Below, in pieces: positions 54,653-63,007 of a stretch of DNA of 64,000 bases. Both the position numbers and the translations under genes were made by a program. This stretch comes from an uncultured Eggerthella sp. GTDB taxonomy: Bacteria > Actinomycetota > Coriobacteriia > Coriobacteriales > Eggerthellaceae. The notes under the pieces are model-generated. The model did no database searches and was not told where the DNA came from. It saw only the letters and a list, made by a program, of their open reading frames with translations. The DNA lies in assembly GCA_900542265.1 (NCBI GenBank), contig UQML01000002.1, positions 1 to 64,000 of the forward strand, in the 5' to 3' direction. Each line of letters begins with the position of its first letter. Within the stretch, counting starts at the first letter, position 1.

Positions 54653-55960
54653 TTAGTACTCATCGCCAAGATCAATCGTCAAACCATCCATGATGGTATT
54701 AACGGTTCGCACGGCGCACATTTTTCCACACATAGTGCAAGTACCTTCGTTGGAAGGAGGCGCTGACTCAAAGTATTCACGCGCTTTTGCTGGATCAAGA
54801 GAAAGGGCAAACATCTCTTCCCAATCAACACGACGACGCGCATCGCTCATGCGATTATCTCTCTCACGCGCACCCGGTATTCCTTTAACCATATCCGCAG
54901 CATGGGCAGCAATTTTAGTAGCTACGAGACCCTCACGCACGTCTTGCGCATCAGGCAGGCGCAAATGTTCAGCAGGCGTTACGTAACATAAGAAGTCTGC
55001 CCCACTTGCTGCTGCAACCGTGCCACCAATAGCAGCCGTAATATGATCGTATCCTGGAGCAATATCAGTCACGAGCGGACCTAACACATAAAATGGCGCA
55101 TTGTGACAGAGACGTTTTTGGAATTTCATATTGGCCGCAATTTCATCAAGAGCCATGTGTCCGGGCCCTTCAACCATAACTTGAACACCGGCGTCCCAGG
55201 CACGCTTAGTAAGCTTACCCAACTCAACAAGCTCAGTGATCTGCGCTGCATCCGTTGCATCGTAGGTAGAACCAGGACGCATAGCATCACCCAATGAGAT
55301 GGTGACATCAAACTCATGTAGGATCTCAAGAACCTCATCGTAATATTCAAAGAAGGGGTTCTCATTGCCCGTTGCTTCCATCCAAGCAAAAATAAGCGAT
55401 CCGCCACGGGACACAATATTAGTCAAGCGTCCCGTCTCTTTAAATGAATCAATTGTTTTGCGATTCATGCCCGCATGAATGGTCACAAAATCAACGCCAT
55501 CTTCTGCATGAGCACGCACGACATCCAAAAAATCATCTTTTGTAATAGTAATAAGCGGCTTTTCTAAATACCCGATTGCATCATACATAGGAACTGTACC
55601 AATCATGGCGGAACTCATGGCGATGAGATTTTGCCTAAACTCACGCGTTTTTCCATGATTAGAAAGATCCATGATGCCTTCAGCGCCCAGCTCAAGCGCA
55701 ATGCGAACCTTTTCGTACTCAACCTCAGGGTCAATCAAATCTCCTGAGATACCTAAATTTACATTCACTTTGGTACGCAGCCCCGTACCTACGCCTTCGG
55801 GGCTTAATGATCCATGATTGATATTGGCTGGAATAGCAATTTCTCCGGTTGCCACTCGTGCGCGAACCCATTCAGCATCACGCTGTTCTTTTTGAGCAAC
55901 ACACTCCATCTGTGGCGTAATAATTCCTGCGCGCGCAGCATCAATTTGTGTCATAGTCAT
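54653..55960 (-). CDS. thiC: Phosphomethylpyrimidine synthase ThiC
   Basis: Radical SAM enzyme turning aminoimidazole ribotide into the thiamine pyrimidine. 435 residues from the ATG at 55960. Landmarks: INHGSLSPEGVG, NVNLGISGD, IMDLSNHGKTREFR, DFVTIHAGMNRKT, MVEGPGHMALDEI, FYVLGPLVTDIAPGYDHITAAIGG, and the C-terminal cluster motif CTMCGKMCAVRTV (CxxCxxxxC). Directly behind a TPP riboswitch. Confidence 0.96.
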   Translation of the reverse strand: MTMTQIDAARAGIITPQMECVAQKEQRDAEWVRARVATGEIAIPANINHGSLSPEGVGTGLRTKVNVNLGISGDLIDPEVEYEKVRIALELGAEGIMDLSNHGKTREFRQNLIAMSSAMIGTVPMYDAIGYLEKPLITITKDDFLDVVRAHAEDGVDFVTIHAGMNRKTIDSFKETGRLTNIVSRGGSLIFAWMEATGNENPFFEYYDEVLEILHEFDVTISLGDAMRPGSTYDATDAAQITELVELGKLTKRAWDAGVQVMVEGPGHMALDEIAANMKFQKRLCHNAPFYVLGPLVTDIAPGYDHITAAIGGTVAAASGADFLCYVTPAEHLRLPDAQDVREGLVATKIAAHAADMVKGIPGARERDNRMSDARRRVDWEEMFALSLDPAKAREYFESAPPSNEGTCTMCGKMCAVRTVNTIMDGLTIDLGDEY

Positions 55961-55970
55961 ATATGACTCA

Positions 55971-56067
55971 CTTCCTTCGTTGGCATTATCCAGACAGGTT
56001 CTATGGGTCGAAGCACTTATACGCACTTATATGTACGTGCTTCCTCTCAGCGTTTTTTGCTCCCCAG
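55971..56067 (-). promoter_or_regulatory. TPP riboswitch
   Basis: On the minus strand the order is CTGGGGAGC, CTGAGAGGAAG, GACCCATAGAACCTG, CTGGATAATGCCAACGAAGG. These are the conserved blocks of the THI box. Ligand binding should block the thiC ribosome site (AAGGAAG at its 3' end) or end transcription. Confidence 0.93.
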
Positions 56068-56125
56068 TATGTAGATTGTTCTTAGTGTAGCGCCTCGGAT
56101 CATTTTTTTAGATTACAACCTCATG

Positions 56126-56812
56126 TTATTTCAAAGGAAGCATACTCCCTTTGCCTCCGTAACGAATACGATCAAGCATATTAAGCGGTGCAAACACCCA
56201 AACACTACCCGATTGAAGTGCTATCTCTGCTTTTTTACCGATAAGCTCATTGGAGATTCCCCATAAACTCACATTATCTTTTGATGCTTCCGTAAGCCCG
56301 TATTCAAATCCAGTCTCCGTTACGCCATACTGCTTGTCAGAATGAGGCATCACTGACACCACACCCACACCTCCTTCAGCAAAGTTCACGCAGGAGTATT
56401 CACCTGGCGCAGCTAAAGCAAGTACTATTTCTTCATCCGTAATACCCCATACGCGTATCCCTTCACGCGCAGAACGCACCATAAGATCAAGATTGCCCAA
56501 TGAATGATCAAGTCGACCTGAAAGAGCATCTGCTAGAACCACATCATCAAACCCGTGATCATGAGCATAGTGAAGCGCCCAATCTAAATCTGTAAAATCC
56601 TTATGAGTATCAAAAGGAGGTTGCGCACCCTTGGGCACAAATCCAAGTGAATCAAAATCCCCCGCAATTACATGAGGAACAATCCCACGCTCAGTAAGCG
56701 CAGCATAGCCCCCATCAACAGCAATCACGCAATCAAAGGCAACGTGCGCAAGCACATAAGCAAGCCCTTGATGAGCAGAAGGAGCCGCTCCAACAATCAA
56801 ACAACACGTCAT
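56126..56812 (-). CDS. thiN: Thiamine pyrophosphokinase
   Basis: Makes TPP directly from thiamine. About 228 residues from the ATG at 56812 with GAAGG. Landmarks: FDCVIAVDGGYAAL, HVIAGDFDSLGFVP, KDFTDLDWALHYA and DALSGRLDHSLGNLDLM. It lies upstream of the riboswitch, so it is probably not under TPP control. Confidence 0.9.
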   Translation of the reverse strand: MTCCLIVGAAPSAHQGLAYVLAHVAFDCVIAVDGGYAALTERGIVPHVIAGDFDSLGFVPKGAQPPFDTHKDFTDLDWALHYAHDHGFDDVVLADALSGRLDHSLGNLDLMVRSAREGIRVWGITDEEIVLALAAPGEYSCVNFAEGGVGVVSVMPHSDKQYGVTETGFEYGLTEASKDNVSLWGISNELIGKKAEIALQSGSVWVFAPLNMLDRIRYGGKGSMLPLK

Positions 56813-56879
56813 ACGCACAAGCCTTCTTCATTTCAATATACACCGAGCGCAAATGCTCTTAATTTGCTAGAATACCACA

Positions 56880-57221
56880 GGAGCGAGTCGGGCAATCGCG
56901 CGTGAATCACGTGAGGAAAGTCCGGGCTTCAAAAGGCAAGATGCCAGCTAACAGCTGGGCGGAGCGATCCGACGGATTAGTGCCACAGAAAAGAAAACTC
57001 CCTTTCTGGTAACAGAAAGAGAAAAGCTGAAACGGTGCGGTAAGAGCGCACCAGTGTCTTGGCAACAAGGCTGCTTGGTAAACCCCATCTGAAGCAAGCG
57101 CAAATAGGAACACAAAGCGGTTGCCTTTCCGCGTGTTCGGGTTGCGTGCTAGAGTTTTGCAGCGATGCAGAATCGAGATAAATGATTGCCGATCACAGAA
57201 CCCGGCTTATAGACTCGCTCT
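56880..57221 (+). ncRNA. rnpB: RNase P RNA (class A)
   Basis: Catalytic RNA for tRNA 5' maturation, about 342 bases. GAGCGAGTC (56881-56889) pairs with GACTCGCTC (57212-57220) as helix P1. Conserved core pieces are GAGGAAAGTCCGGGCT near 56910, ACAGCTGGGCGG, GGTAAACCCC, and AGATAAATGATTGCCGATCACAGAACCCGGCTTATAG split before the 3' end. The T-run at 57221-57226 after P1 serves as terminator. Confidence 0.95.
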
Positions 57222-57587
57222 TTTTTCTTACTTTTTTTAATTTTTGAAGGCTTTTTGACGAGATTCGACTTTTAGTGAGGGTACTATCTTAAAACACCCC
57301 ATTGCTGACATGAAAAGTAGCTGAAATCCTCACTCAAAGCACCTGTTTTGTCACGTTATTAGACACGTGAGGAATACATGATTCACCTCAGAAGAACTCA
57401 GCCAGGTGTAAGGCTCACTAAAAGTCTTATCTTGTCACACGAAGCGCTAAAAACGCAAAAAAACGAAGTGTACGAGCAGTCAAAAGGGTTCTCCAACCTG
57501 GTTTTCACCTGGCTCGTCCTGCGTTCACACCTCGAGAAAAAAGTGTGGGCTGACCGAGCATCTATCGCGATGGGGCTATCCAAAACC
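57222..57587. other. Gene-free region between rnpB and yggU
   Basis: 366 bases with T-runs at the rnpB end. Features: AGTGAGG (57274-57280) with CCTCACT (57328-57334), and TCACG-N10-CGTGA (57351-57355, 57366-57370) containing CACGTG. A minus-strand frame of 83 codons (57398-57649) overlaps yggU and has no recognisable product. I cannot support a gene here. Confidence 0.45.
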
Positions 57588-57875
57588 TTAGAGTCGCTTG
57601 AGTCCTGCAAGCCAAGATTCCACAACAGAAGCATCAAGCGGAACGGCAAGCAACTTATGGCGAGAGGTCATACCACGCACTACCTCAACTTTAGACTTGG
57701 GGCAAGAAAGAGCCTTGGCAATAAGTACAACTACCGCTTTGGTAGCTTTTCCGCCATCAGGAGGAGCCGTTACGCAAATATGCACTTCCGTTTTGCCAGC
57801 ATCGTCTGTTTTGAGCCCCAAAATAGCGTCACGCCCCGAGCGGGGCGTGACATGTACTGCAAGATTGGTAACCAT
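57588..57875 (-). CDS. yggU: DUF167/YggU family protein
   Basis: 95-residue member of a small conserved family of unknown role, often near yggS/yggT. Landmarks: LAVHVTPRSGRDAILG, APPDGGKATKAVVVLIAKAL and KSKVEVVRGMTSRHKLLAV. Directly behind divIVA (12 bases). A GC-rich palindrome (57828-57851) lies within codons 9-16. Confidence 0.88.
   Translation of the reverse strand: MVTNLAVHVTPRSGRDAILGLKTDDAGKTEVHICVTAPPDGGKATKAVVVLIAKALSCPKSKVEVVRGMTSRHKLLAVPLDASVVESWLAGLKRL
57828..57851. repeat. GC-rich palindrome inside yggU
   Basis: GTCACGCCCCG, two bases, and its exact complement. It encodes part of the TPRSGRD segment. Much richer in GC than its surroundings and able to form a strong mRNA hairpin. 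Confidence 0.5.
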
Positions 57876-57887
57876 GCCGATACAGTT

Positions 57888-58685
57888 TTAGTCAATCTCA
57901 TCGAAAGCAAACGTATCATCAGCATCACCAAAACCAGAGAGGTCTTTTGATGCAACGCTTGACTTAGGAGTTGCAGGGTTAGAAACAACTGAAGAAACGG
58001 TTGGTGTCGTGTAGGTAGCCGTTGGGGTTGAAGGAATATAGGTTGCCGTTGGGGTTGTCTCATCAGCAACTTCAGCAGACACAAACAGAGGAGATGAATT
58101 AGCATCGCCACCAATTTCGGTTAAGCGCTTAGTTGCTGAAGCAATAAATTCTTTGAGCAAGTCTTGATACTGAATACGAACGTCTGCGCGTGCCTCATTA
58201 AGCTCATTGATATTATCAATGATGCGCTGCTTTTCTGCATTAGCCTTATCGAGAATACGACGAGCCTCTTCCTCTGCATTCTGGCGCGTTTGCTCAGCAT
58301 CTGCCTTTGCCTTAGATACAAGCTCATCACCGGTGCGCTGAGCAACAATCAAAGCCTGTGCAATAGCAGCATCTTCATTCTTGCGCTCACGAACACGTGC
58401 TTCCAGCTCAGCAATACGTGCATCCTTTTGAGCCAAGGCAGCGCTTTCTTCACCCTTTTTAACAGGTGCTTCTTTAGAAGCAGCTGGAGCAACGGGAGCA
58501 GCAGCCTGATTTTTGACTGCTTGCTTTGCCTCAGCCAACTGAGTACGCAGGGAAGCAATTTCGTTGTTTAATTGGTCAATTTCAGAAGCAACGTGTTCTA
58601 AGAAAACATCTACCTCATCAACGTCATACCCACGACGTTCAATCTTAAAGCTCTGTTCTTGGATATCAGTTGACGTAATTGCCAT
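57888..58685 (-). CDS. divIVA: DivIVA family cell-division/polarity protein
   Basis: Coiled-coil protein at curved membranes; in actinobacteria it organises polar growth. 265 residues. N-terminal membrane-binding domain with DIQEQSFKIERRGYDVDEVDVFLEHV, first coiled coil about 30-60, long second coiled coil about 85-175, then a Thr/Pro-rich linker (repeats around TATYIPSTPTATYTTPT) and an acidic end. Position next to yggT and sepF is the usual one. Confidence 0.93.
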   Translation of the reverse strand: MAITSTDIQEQSFKIERRGYDVDEVDVFLEHVASEIDQLNNEIASLRTQLAEAKQAVKNQAAAPVAPAASKEAPVKKGEESAALAQKDARIAELEARVRERKNEDAAIAQALIVAQRTGDELVSKAKADAEQTRQNAEEEARRILDKANAEKQRIIDNINELNEARADVRIQYQDLLKEFIASATKRLTEIGGDANSSPLFVSAEVADETTPTATYIPSTPTATYTTPTVSSVVSNPATPKSSVASKDLSGFGDADDTFAFDEID

Positions 58686-58804
58686 AATTCTCCCCTTTTA
58701 TAGTGCGTTATCTGGCATCTTAGACGTGCGCACGTTGCGCGACTTAATATAACTGCTATTATAGCGGCTTTAAGATTGCTTGTGCGCTCATAAAGCCTTG
58801 ATTC

Positions 58805-59059
58805 CTAGAATAACATGACCAGGAACCGTACTCCGAATTGTAATACAAGTAAAGCAATGATGGGCGTGATATCGATCATTCCGCCGATGGGAGGGATAAG
58901 TCGTTTGAAAAGATCCAAAAAGGGATCACAAATCTTTCCGAGAGCACTATAAATATCAGCAATAACGCCACTGCTCATAGGAATCCATGACATCATGACG
59001 TAAATAAAGATCACTAATGAATACGTATCTGCTAGCGCGATCAAAATTGATGAGATCAT
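58805..59059 (-). CDS. yggT: YggT family membrane protein
   Basis: 84 residues with two membrane helices and the linking amphipathic segment GKICDPFLDLFKRLIPPIGGMIDITPI, the family hallmark. Function unclear; linked to division in chloroplast and bacteria. Sits between sepF and divIVA. Confidence 0.9.
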   Translation of the reverse strand: MISSILIALADTYSLVIFIYVMMSWIPMSSGVIADIYSALGKICDPFLDLFKRLIPPIGGMIDITPIIALLVLQFGVRFLVMLF

Positions 59060-59096
59060 CTACGCTCCTCTTTCGTTTTTATATCGTGCCCTGTTT

Positions 59097-60059
59097 TTAC
59101 ACAAGACCCATTTGACGCAAGCGATGATTTTCTTCAAGGCTCAAATCCGCTCCTGAAGAGATAATAAACGTTTTATCTGCCGGGCATGACACACGAGCAT
59201 CAAGTGCGCTTGCCACACCAAACGAAAAGTCCAAAATACGCTTTGCTAAATCCGCATCAGTACCCTTTAAAACAAGCACAACGATAGCCCCTTGCTTGAG
59301 AAGCGGAGCGACCTGTTCAACATCGTTATAACGCAAAGGACGAACAACGTGTACTTCGCGCCCTCCCTTAGAAGCCCCTAATTGTGCTGACGATGGGACT
59401 GCCGTACCTGCTGAAGGAGCCCCTTGAGACGATGATGTCGCATCAGTAGAAGAAAAAAGGTTATCAAGCCCCCGTGATCTAGTCGACGTTGCAGGCTCTT
59501 GCAAAGGAGTTCGTTGCTCGCGTGATTCACGTTTTTCTTGATACGGTGACACAAAATCATCATAGTTAGAAACAAACTCACGCCCAGTCAAGGGAGCGGT
59601 TGCCTCTCTTGCACTTGACGCATTACCCACTGCAGCATTTGCCGTTGTTGTACCACTTGTTGAGCGCAACTCATCACGAGCATTATATAAATCCCTGCCA
59701 AGTGCTGATTGGGTAACTGGCTGCGATGAGGTCGCCGTACCTGTTGCATAAGAACCATAACGGATATCATCACTCGTTACGAGTGGAGCAGTGGTTACGC
59801 CAAGGCGCTCACTTTCAATATCAGAAGGCGTAGGCGCATAGCGCTCATACTCCTCATCATAATACGCATCATCATACACCGATTGATACGAATCTTGAAA
59901 TCCCCGATCACCGTGTGCGCTATAGGCCTCATCGCCATATTCTGCATACGCATCATCATAGAAAATTTCTTGGTCTTGATCACGATGCACGGAATTTGTG
60001 ATGCGATCTTTAAGCCCACCAAGTAGCTCAGAGGCACGACCGGAACCAGGAATATTCAT
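59097..60059 (-). CDS. sepF: Cell division protein SepF
   Basis: Membrane anchor for FtsZ in organisms without FtsA. 320 residues, about twice the usual 150. The N-terminus is amphipathic (MNIPGSGRASELLGGLKDRI). A long Asp/Tyr/Ser-rich linker covers about 25-225. The conserved SepF core is at 230-315: EVHVVRPLRYNDVEQVAPLLKQ then RILDFSFGVASAL and FIISSG. No ftsA in the window supports SepF as the main anchor. Confidence 0.93.
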   Translation of the reverse strand: MNIPGSGRASELLGGLKDRITNSVHRDQDQEIFYDDAYAEYGDEAYSAHGDRGFQDSYQSVYDDAYYDEEYERYAPTPSDIESERLGVTTAPLVTSDDIRYGSYATGTATSSQPVTQSALGRDLYNARDELRSTSGTTTANAAVGNASSAREATAPLTGREFVSNYDDFVSPYQEKRESREQRTPLQEPATSTRSRGLDNLFSSTDATSSSQGAPSAGTAVPSSAQLGASKGGREVHVVRPLRYNDVEQVAPLLKQGAIVVLVLKGTDADLAKRILDFSFGVASALDARVSCPADKTFIISSGADLSLEENHRLRQMGLV

Positions 60060-60173
60060 AGATCTTCATTCTCCTTATCGTTAGTCCCTAGCATACTTGC
60101 AAAAGCATGCTAGAAACGGACAGGTTGATATACTACCATTGCATACGTACCCAATGCCAAATATGCGCTAACT

Positions 60174-60878
60174 CTACTCAAATGCATCATCAAAAATAGC
60201 GCGCCCAATACGAACAATTGTTGAGCCTTCCGCAATTGCCTCCGGCCAATCTTCGGTCATTCCCATAGACAACACCGGAAGAGGATGGTCGATCCCCTCA
60301 TCAAGACAGGCCACTTGCAGAGTTTGCTGCAAACTACGCAATCCCGAAAACGTCTCATCAATAACCTCTGCCCCATTGCGCGGAGCCATAGTCATAAGTC
60401 CGACTACACAAAGATGCGAATAGGCAAATGATGCCTTCAGTACAGAAAAAACATCTTTAGGAGCTAAGCCTGATTTAGATTCCTCACCTGAAACATTAAC
60501 CTCAAGTAAAATTGACTGACAGGTATTATGCTCTGCCGCTGCTGCATCTATTTTGGCTAGATGCTCTGGCTTGTATACCGAGTGGATCAGATCAGCATAA
60601 GCAACAATATCTTTGATACGGCGCGATTGGATATTACCAATAAAGTGCCACGTGACATCAGGAAACGCTTGCGCTTTGCGCATAAGTTCATCAGGGCGAT
60701 TCTCCCCAAAAGCACATGCCCCCGCATCAATTGCTTCTTGAACCTCTTCGAGACCAACTGTTTTAGAAACAGCAAGCACTGTTACCTCGCTCGCATCACG
60801 ATCACAAGCTTGGCATTGAGCTGCTACCTCTTGAGCAACACGTTTATAACGACTTCCTACTGACATAGTAGCTATCAT
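60174..60878 (-). CDS. yggS: PLP homeostasis protein YggS
   Basis: PLP-binding protein of the alanine racemase-like barrel family, no known catalytic activity. 234 residues: VTVLAVSKTVGLEEVQEAIDAG (PLP-Lys), AFGENRPDELMRKA, WHFIGNIQSRRIKDI, LLEVNVSGEESKSGL and LSMGMTEDWPEAIAEGSTIVRIGRAIF. Nine bases behind pgeF. Confidence 0.95.
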   Translation of the reverse strand: MIATMSVGSRYKRVAQEVAAQCQACDRDASEVTVLAVSKTVGLEEVQEAIDAGACAFGENRPDELMRKAQAFPDVTWHFIGNIQSRRIKDIVAYADLIHSVYKPEHLAKIDAAAAEHNTCQSILLEVNVSGEESKSGLAPKDVFSVLKASFAYSHLCVVGLMTMAPRNGAEVIDETFSGLRSLQQTLQVACLDEGIDHPLPVLSMGMTEDWPEAIAEGSTIVRIGRAIFDDAFE

Positions 60879-60887
60879 CTCTTCTCT

Positions 60888-61730
60888 TTATGAAGGTAAG
60901 CGCAGGGCGACTGCCGCATGACGGCCTGTTTGCCCTCCATTAGCACGATAAGAATAAAACAAGTCATGATTGCAAACCGTACAACAATCAAGATCAGCAA
61001 CGCGTGCTGGATCAACGCCAATTTGCATAAGCTGATCTCGCAGTGCGGCACCTAAATCAACATGACGTTCATCTAGCAGACAAGATAAACCAAACTCGTC
61101 AGCAAAATGAGCGGCAAGTTCCGCTGATACTTCGAAACATTCTGCGTGAATATAAGGGCCGATATAGATATTTGTTTGAGCATAATACTCTTCAAGCGAG
61201 CAATCACTGCGGAGTGCTGCGCGTCCAGCAAGCATGCGCAAGGCTTTAACTGCTATACGATTATCCACGCCACGCCACCCCGCATGAACAACTGCAAAAG
61301 AAGCATTAGGACCAACGATAACCACCGGAACACAGTCTGCAAATGCAAGGAGTGCTGCCACACCTTCGACTTCTACAATTACCCCATCGGCACCTTGCTC
61401 AGCTTCACGCACACGCACATCAAGATCATCAAGATGATCGAGAGAAACGAGCGTATCACCATGAACTTGCTTAGGAACAATGAGTTGAGAAGTGCTTCCC
61501 TTTAGTTCTTGCAGTATGCGATGTCTGTTTTCTTGTACCGCACTCGCCTCATCCGAAACATGAATTCCTACATTGAGAGTATCAAAGGGAGCTGCACTGA
61601 TGCCACCATGGCGAGTAGTAAAAGCAACACGTACACCGGTAGCATTAAAAAGCTTTTCATCAGTATAAAACGGAACAGACACACTACGACCCTCAACAAG
61701 CGTAGGATACGGCAGGGTGAGGGTCGTCAT
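60888..61730 (-). CDS. pgeF: Polyphenol oxidase/PgeF (YlmD, laccase-domain) protein
   Basis: Purine nucleoside- or muropeptide-editing enzyme of the YfiH/YlmD family. About 280 residues from the ATG at 61730. Landmarks: FTTRHGGISAAPFDTLNVG, PKQVHGDTLV, GADGVIV, LAFADCVPVVIVG, VVHAGWRGVDNRIA and CTVCNHDLFYSYRANGGQTGRHAAVA, with metal-binding His/Cys. Between ftsZ and yggS as in other Gram-positives. The start has only a weak ribosome site. Confidence 0.9.
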   Translation of the reverse strand: MTTLTLPYPTLVEGRSVSVPFYTDEKLFNATGVRVAFTTRHGGISAAPFDTLNVGIHVSDEASAVQENRHRILQELKGSTSQLIVPKQVHGDTLVSLDHLDDLDVRVREAEQGADGVIVEVEGVAALLAFADCVPVVIVGPNASFAVVHAGWRGVDNRIAVKALRMLAGRAALRSDCSLEEYYAQTNIYIGPYIHAECFEVSAELAAHFADEFGLSCLLDERHVDLGAALRDQLMQIGVDPARVADLDCCTVCNHDLFYSYRANGGQTGRHAAVALRLPS

Positions 61731-61766
61731 AGTAGCTCGATCAATTCTCGCATACAAAAAATACTA

Positions 61767-62885
61767 TTACTGACGCTTTAAGAAATCAGGAATATAATCC
61801 TCGTCAGCAAAGCGTGGCTGTGATGAATAGCTCTGGGTATGAGCAGGCTGCGAAGCAGGAGCTGCATAAGCTTGTTGGTTTGAACCAAAAACCGCATCTC
61901 GACGGGAGAAGTCCATAGTTGCCTGATTATTGTTGAGCTTAAAACCCGTTGCAATAACAGTGATGCGAATAGCAGCGCCCATATCAGGATCAACAATCTG
62001 ACCATAAATAATGTTGGCGTTCTCATCAGCAACTGCCTCAACAACACGTGCCGCCTCATCTACCTCAGTCAAGGCAAGATCAGGGCCACCTGCAATGGAG
62101 AACAAAATGCGTGATGCACCAGCAATAGAGGTTTCAAGCAAGTTAGAGTTGATTGCTTGCGTTGCAGCGTCAAGCGCGCGATTCTCGCCCTCAGCAATAC
62201 CAATACCCATCATTGCTGTACCTGCATCCTTCATAACGGTACGGATGTCAGCAAAGTCAAGGTTAATCAAACCAGGAATAGTGATAAGGTCAGTAACACC
62301 TTGAATACCTTGACGCAACGTATCATCACAAATACGGAAAGCATCTAACATGCTTGTCTTCTTCTCAACAACCTCTAACAAACGGTCATTAGGAATAACA
62401 ATTAAGGTATCAACTTTCTGCGATAAGAAATCAATACCCTGTTCAGCTTGATTGCGACGAAGGCGACCTTCAAAAGAGAAAGGTTTGGTGACAATACCAA
62501 CAGTTAAAGCACCAATTTCTTCACGGGCAATCTCTGCTACAACAGGAGCTGCGCCCGTACCGGTTCCGCCACCTTCACCAGCGGTAACAAACACCATATC
62601 TGCATCAGCAAGTGCTTCACGAATTTCTGCACGAGATTCTTCAGCTGCCTGGCAGCCAACTTCGGGATTTGCGCCGGCACCTAAACCGCGCGTAATTTCT
62701 TCACCGATATGAATTGTGCGATCTGCATCAGAGAGAAGGAGCGCTTGATGATCGGTATTAACCGCTATGAACTCTACACCCTTGATGCCTGCTTCAACCA
62801 TACGGTTAACTGCGTTTGTGCCGCCACCACCAACGCCAACAACCTTAATGACAGCGAGGTTGTCAGAGCCAAGAATCTGTTGCAT
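61767..62885 (-). CDS. ftsZ: Cell division protein FtsZ
   Basis: Tubulin-like GTPase forming the Z ring. 372 residues. IKVVGVGGGGTNAVNRM, the tubulin signature GEGGGTGTGAAPVVA near residue 105, and FDADLT-like synergy-loop region NLDFADIRTVM. The tail DEDYIPDFLKR at the C-terminus binds SepF or FtsA. Short linker (about 45 residues). Confidence 0.98.
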   Translation of the reverse strand: MQQILGSDNLAVIKVVGVGGGGTNAVNRMVEAGIKGVEFIAVNTDHQALLLSDADRTIHIGEEITRGLGAGANPEVGCQAAEESRAEIREALADADMVFVTAGEGGGTGTGAAPVVAEIAREEIGALTVGIVTKPFSFEGRLRRNQAEQGIDFLSQKVDTLIVIPNDRLLEVVEKKTSMLDAFRICDDTLRQGIQGVTDLITIPGLINLDFADIRTVMKDAGTAMMGIGIAEGENRALDAATQAINSNLLETSIAGASRILFSIAGGPDLALTEVDEAARVVEAVADENANIIYGQIVDPDMGAAIRITVIATGFKLNNNQATMDFSRRDAVFGSNQQAYAAPASQPAHTQSYSSQPRFADEDYIPDFLKRQ

Positions 62886-62957
62886 GAGTACCTGCTTTCG
62901 TATGTGTCACATTTATACTGATGCCACATTAACTTGAGTAGCTTCAATATCTTTTCT

Positions 62958-62985
62958 ATTGTACACGGATAAAGGGTGATTTCAA
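62958..62985 (-). promoter_or_regulatory. Probable ftsZ promoter
   Basis: On the minus strand TTGAAA (62985-62980), 16 bases, TACAAT (62963-62958), in the 122-base gap between ftsQ and ftsZ, about 70 bases before the ftsZ start. Close to the sigma-A consensus. Confidence 0.6.
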
Positions 62986-63007
62986 TTACACACAAGCGAT
63001 AATTACC

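Noticed and set aside
56907..57113. Minus-strand 68-codon gene
   Set aside because: Lies wholly inside rnpB.
57398..57649. Minus-strand 83-codon gene
   Set aside because: Overlaps yggU by 62 bases in another frame and has no recognisable motif; kept only as a note in the gene-free region.
57378..57950. Plus-strand gene of 190 codons
   Set aside because: Runs antisense across yggU and the end of divIVA; no family features.
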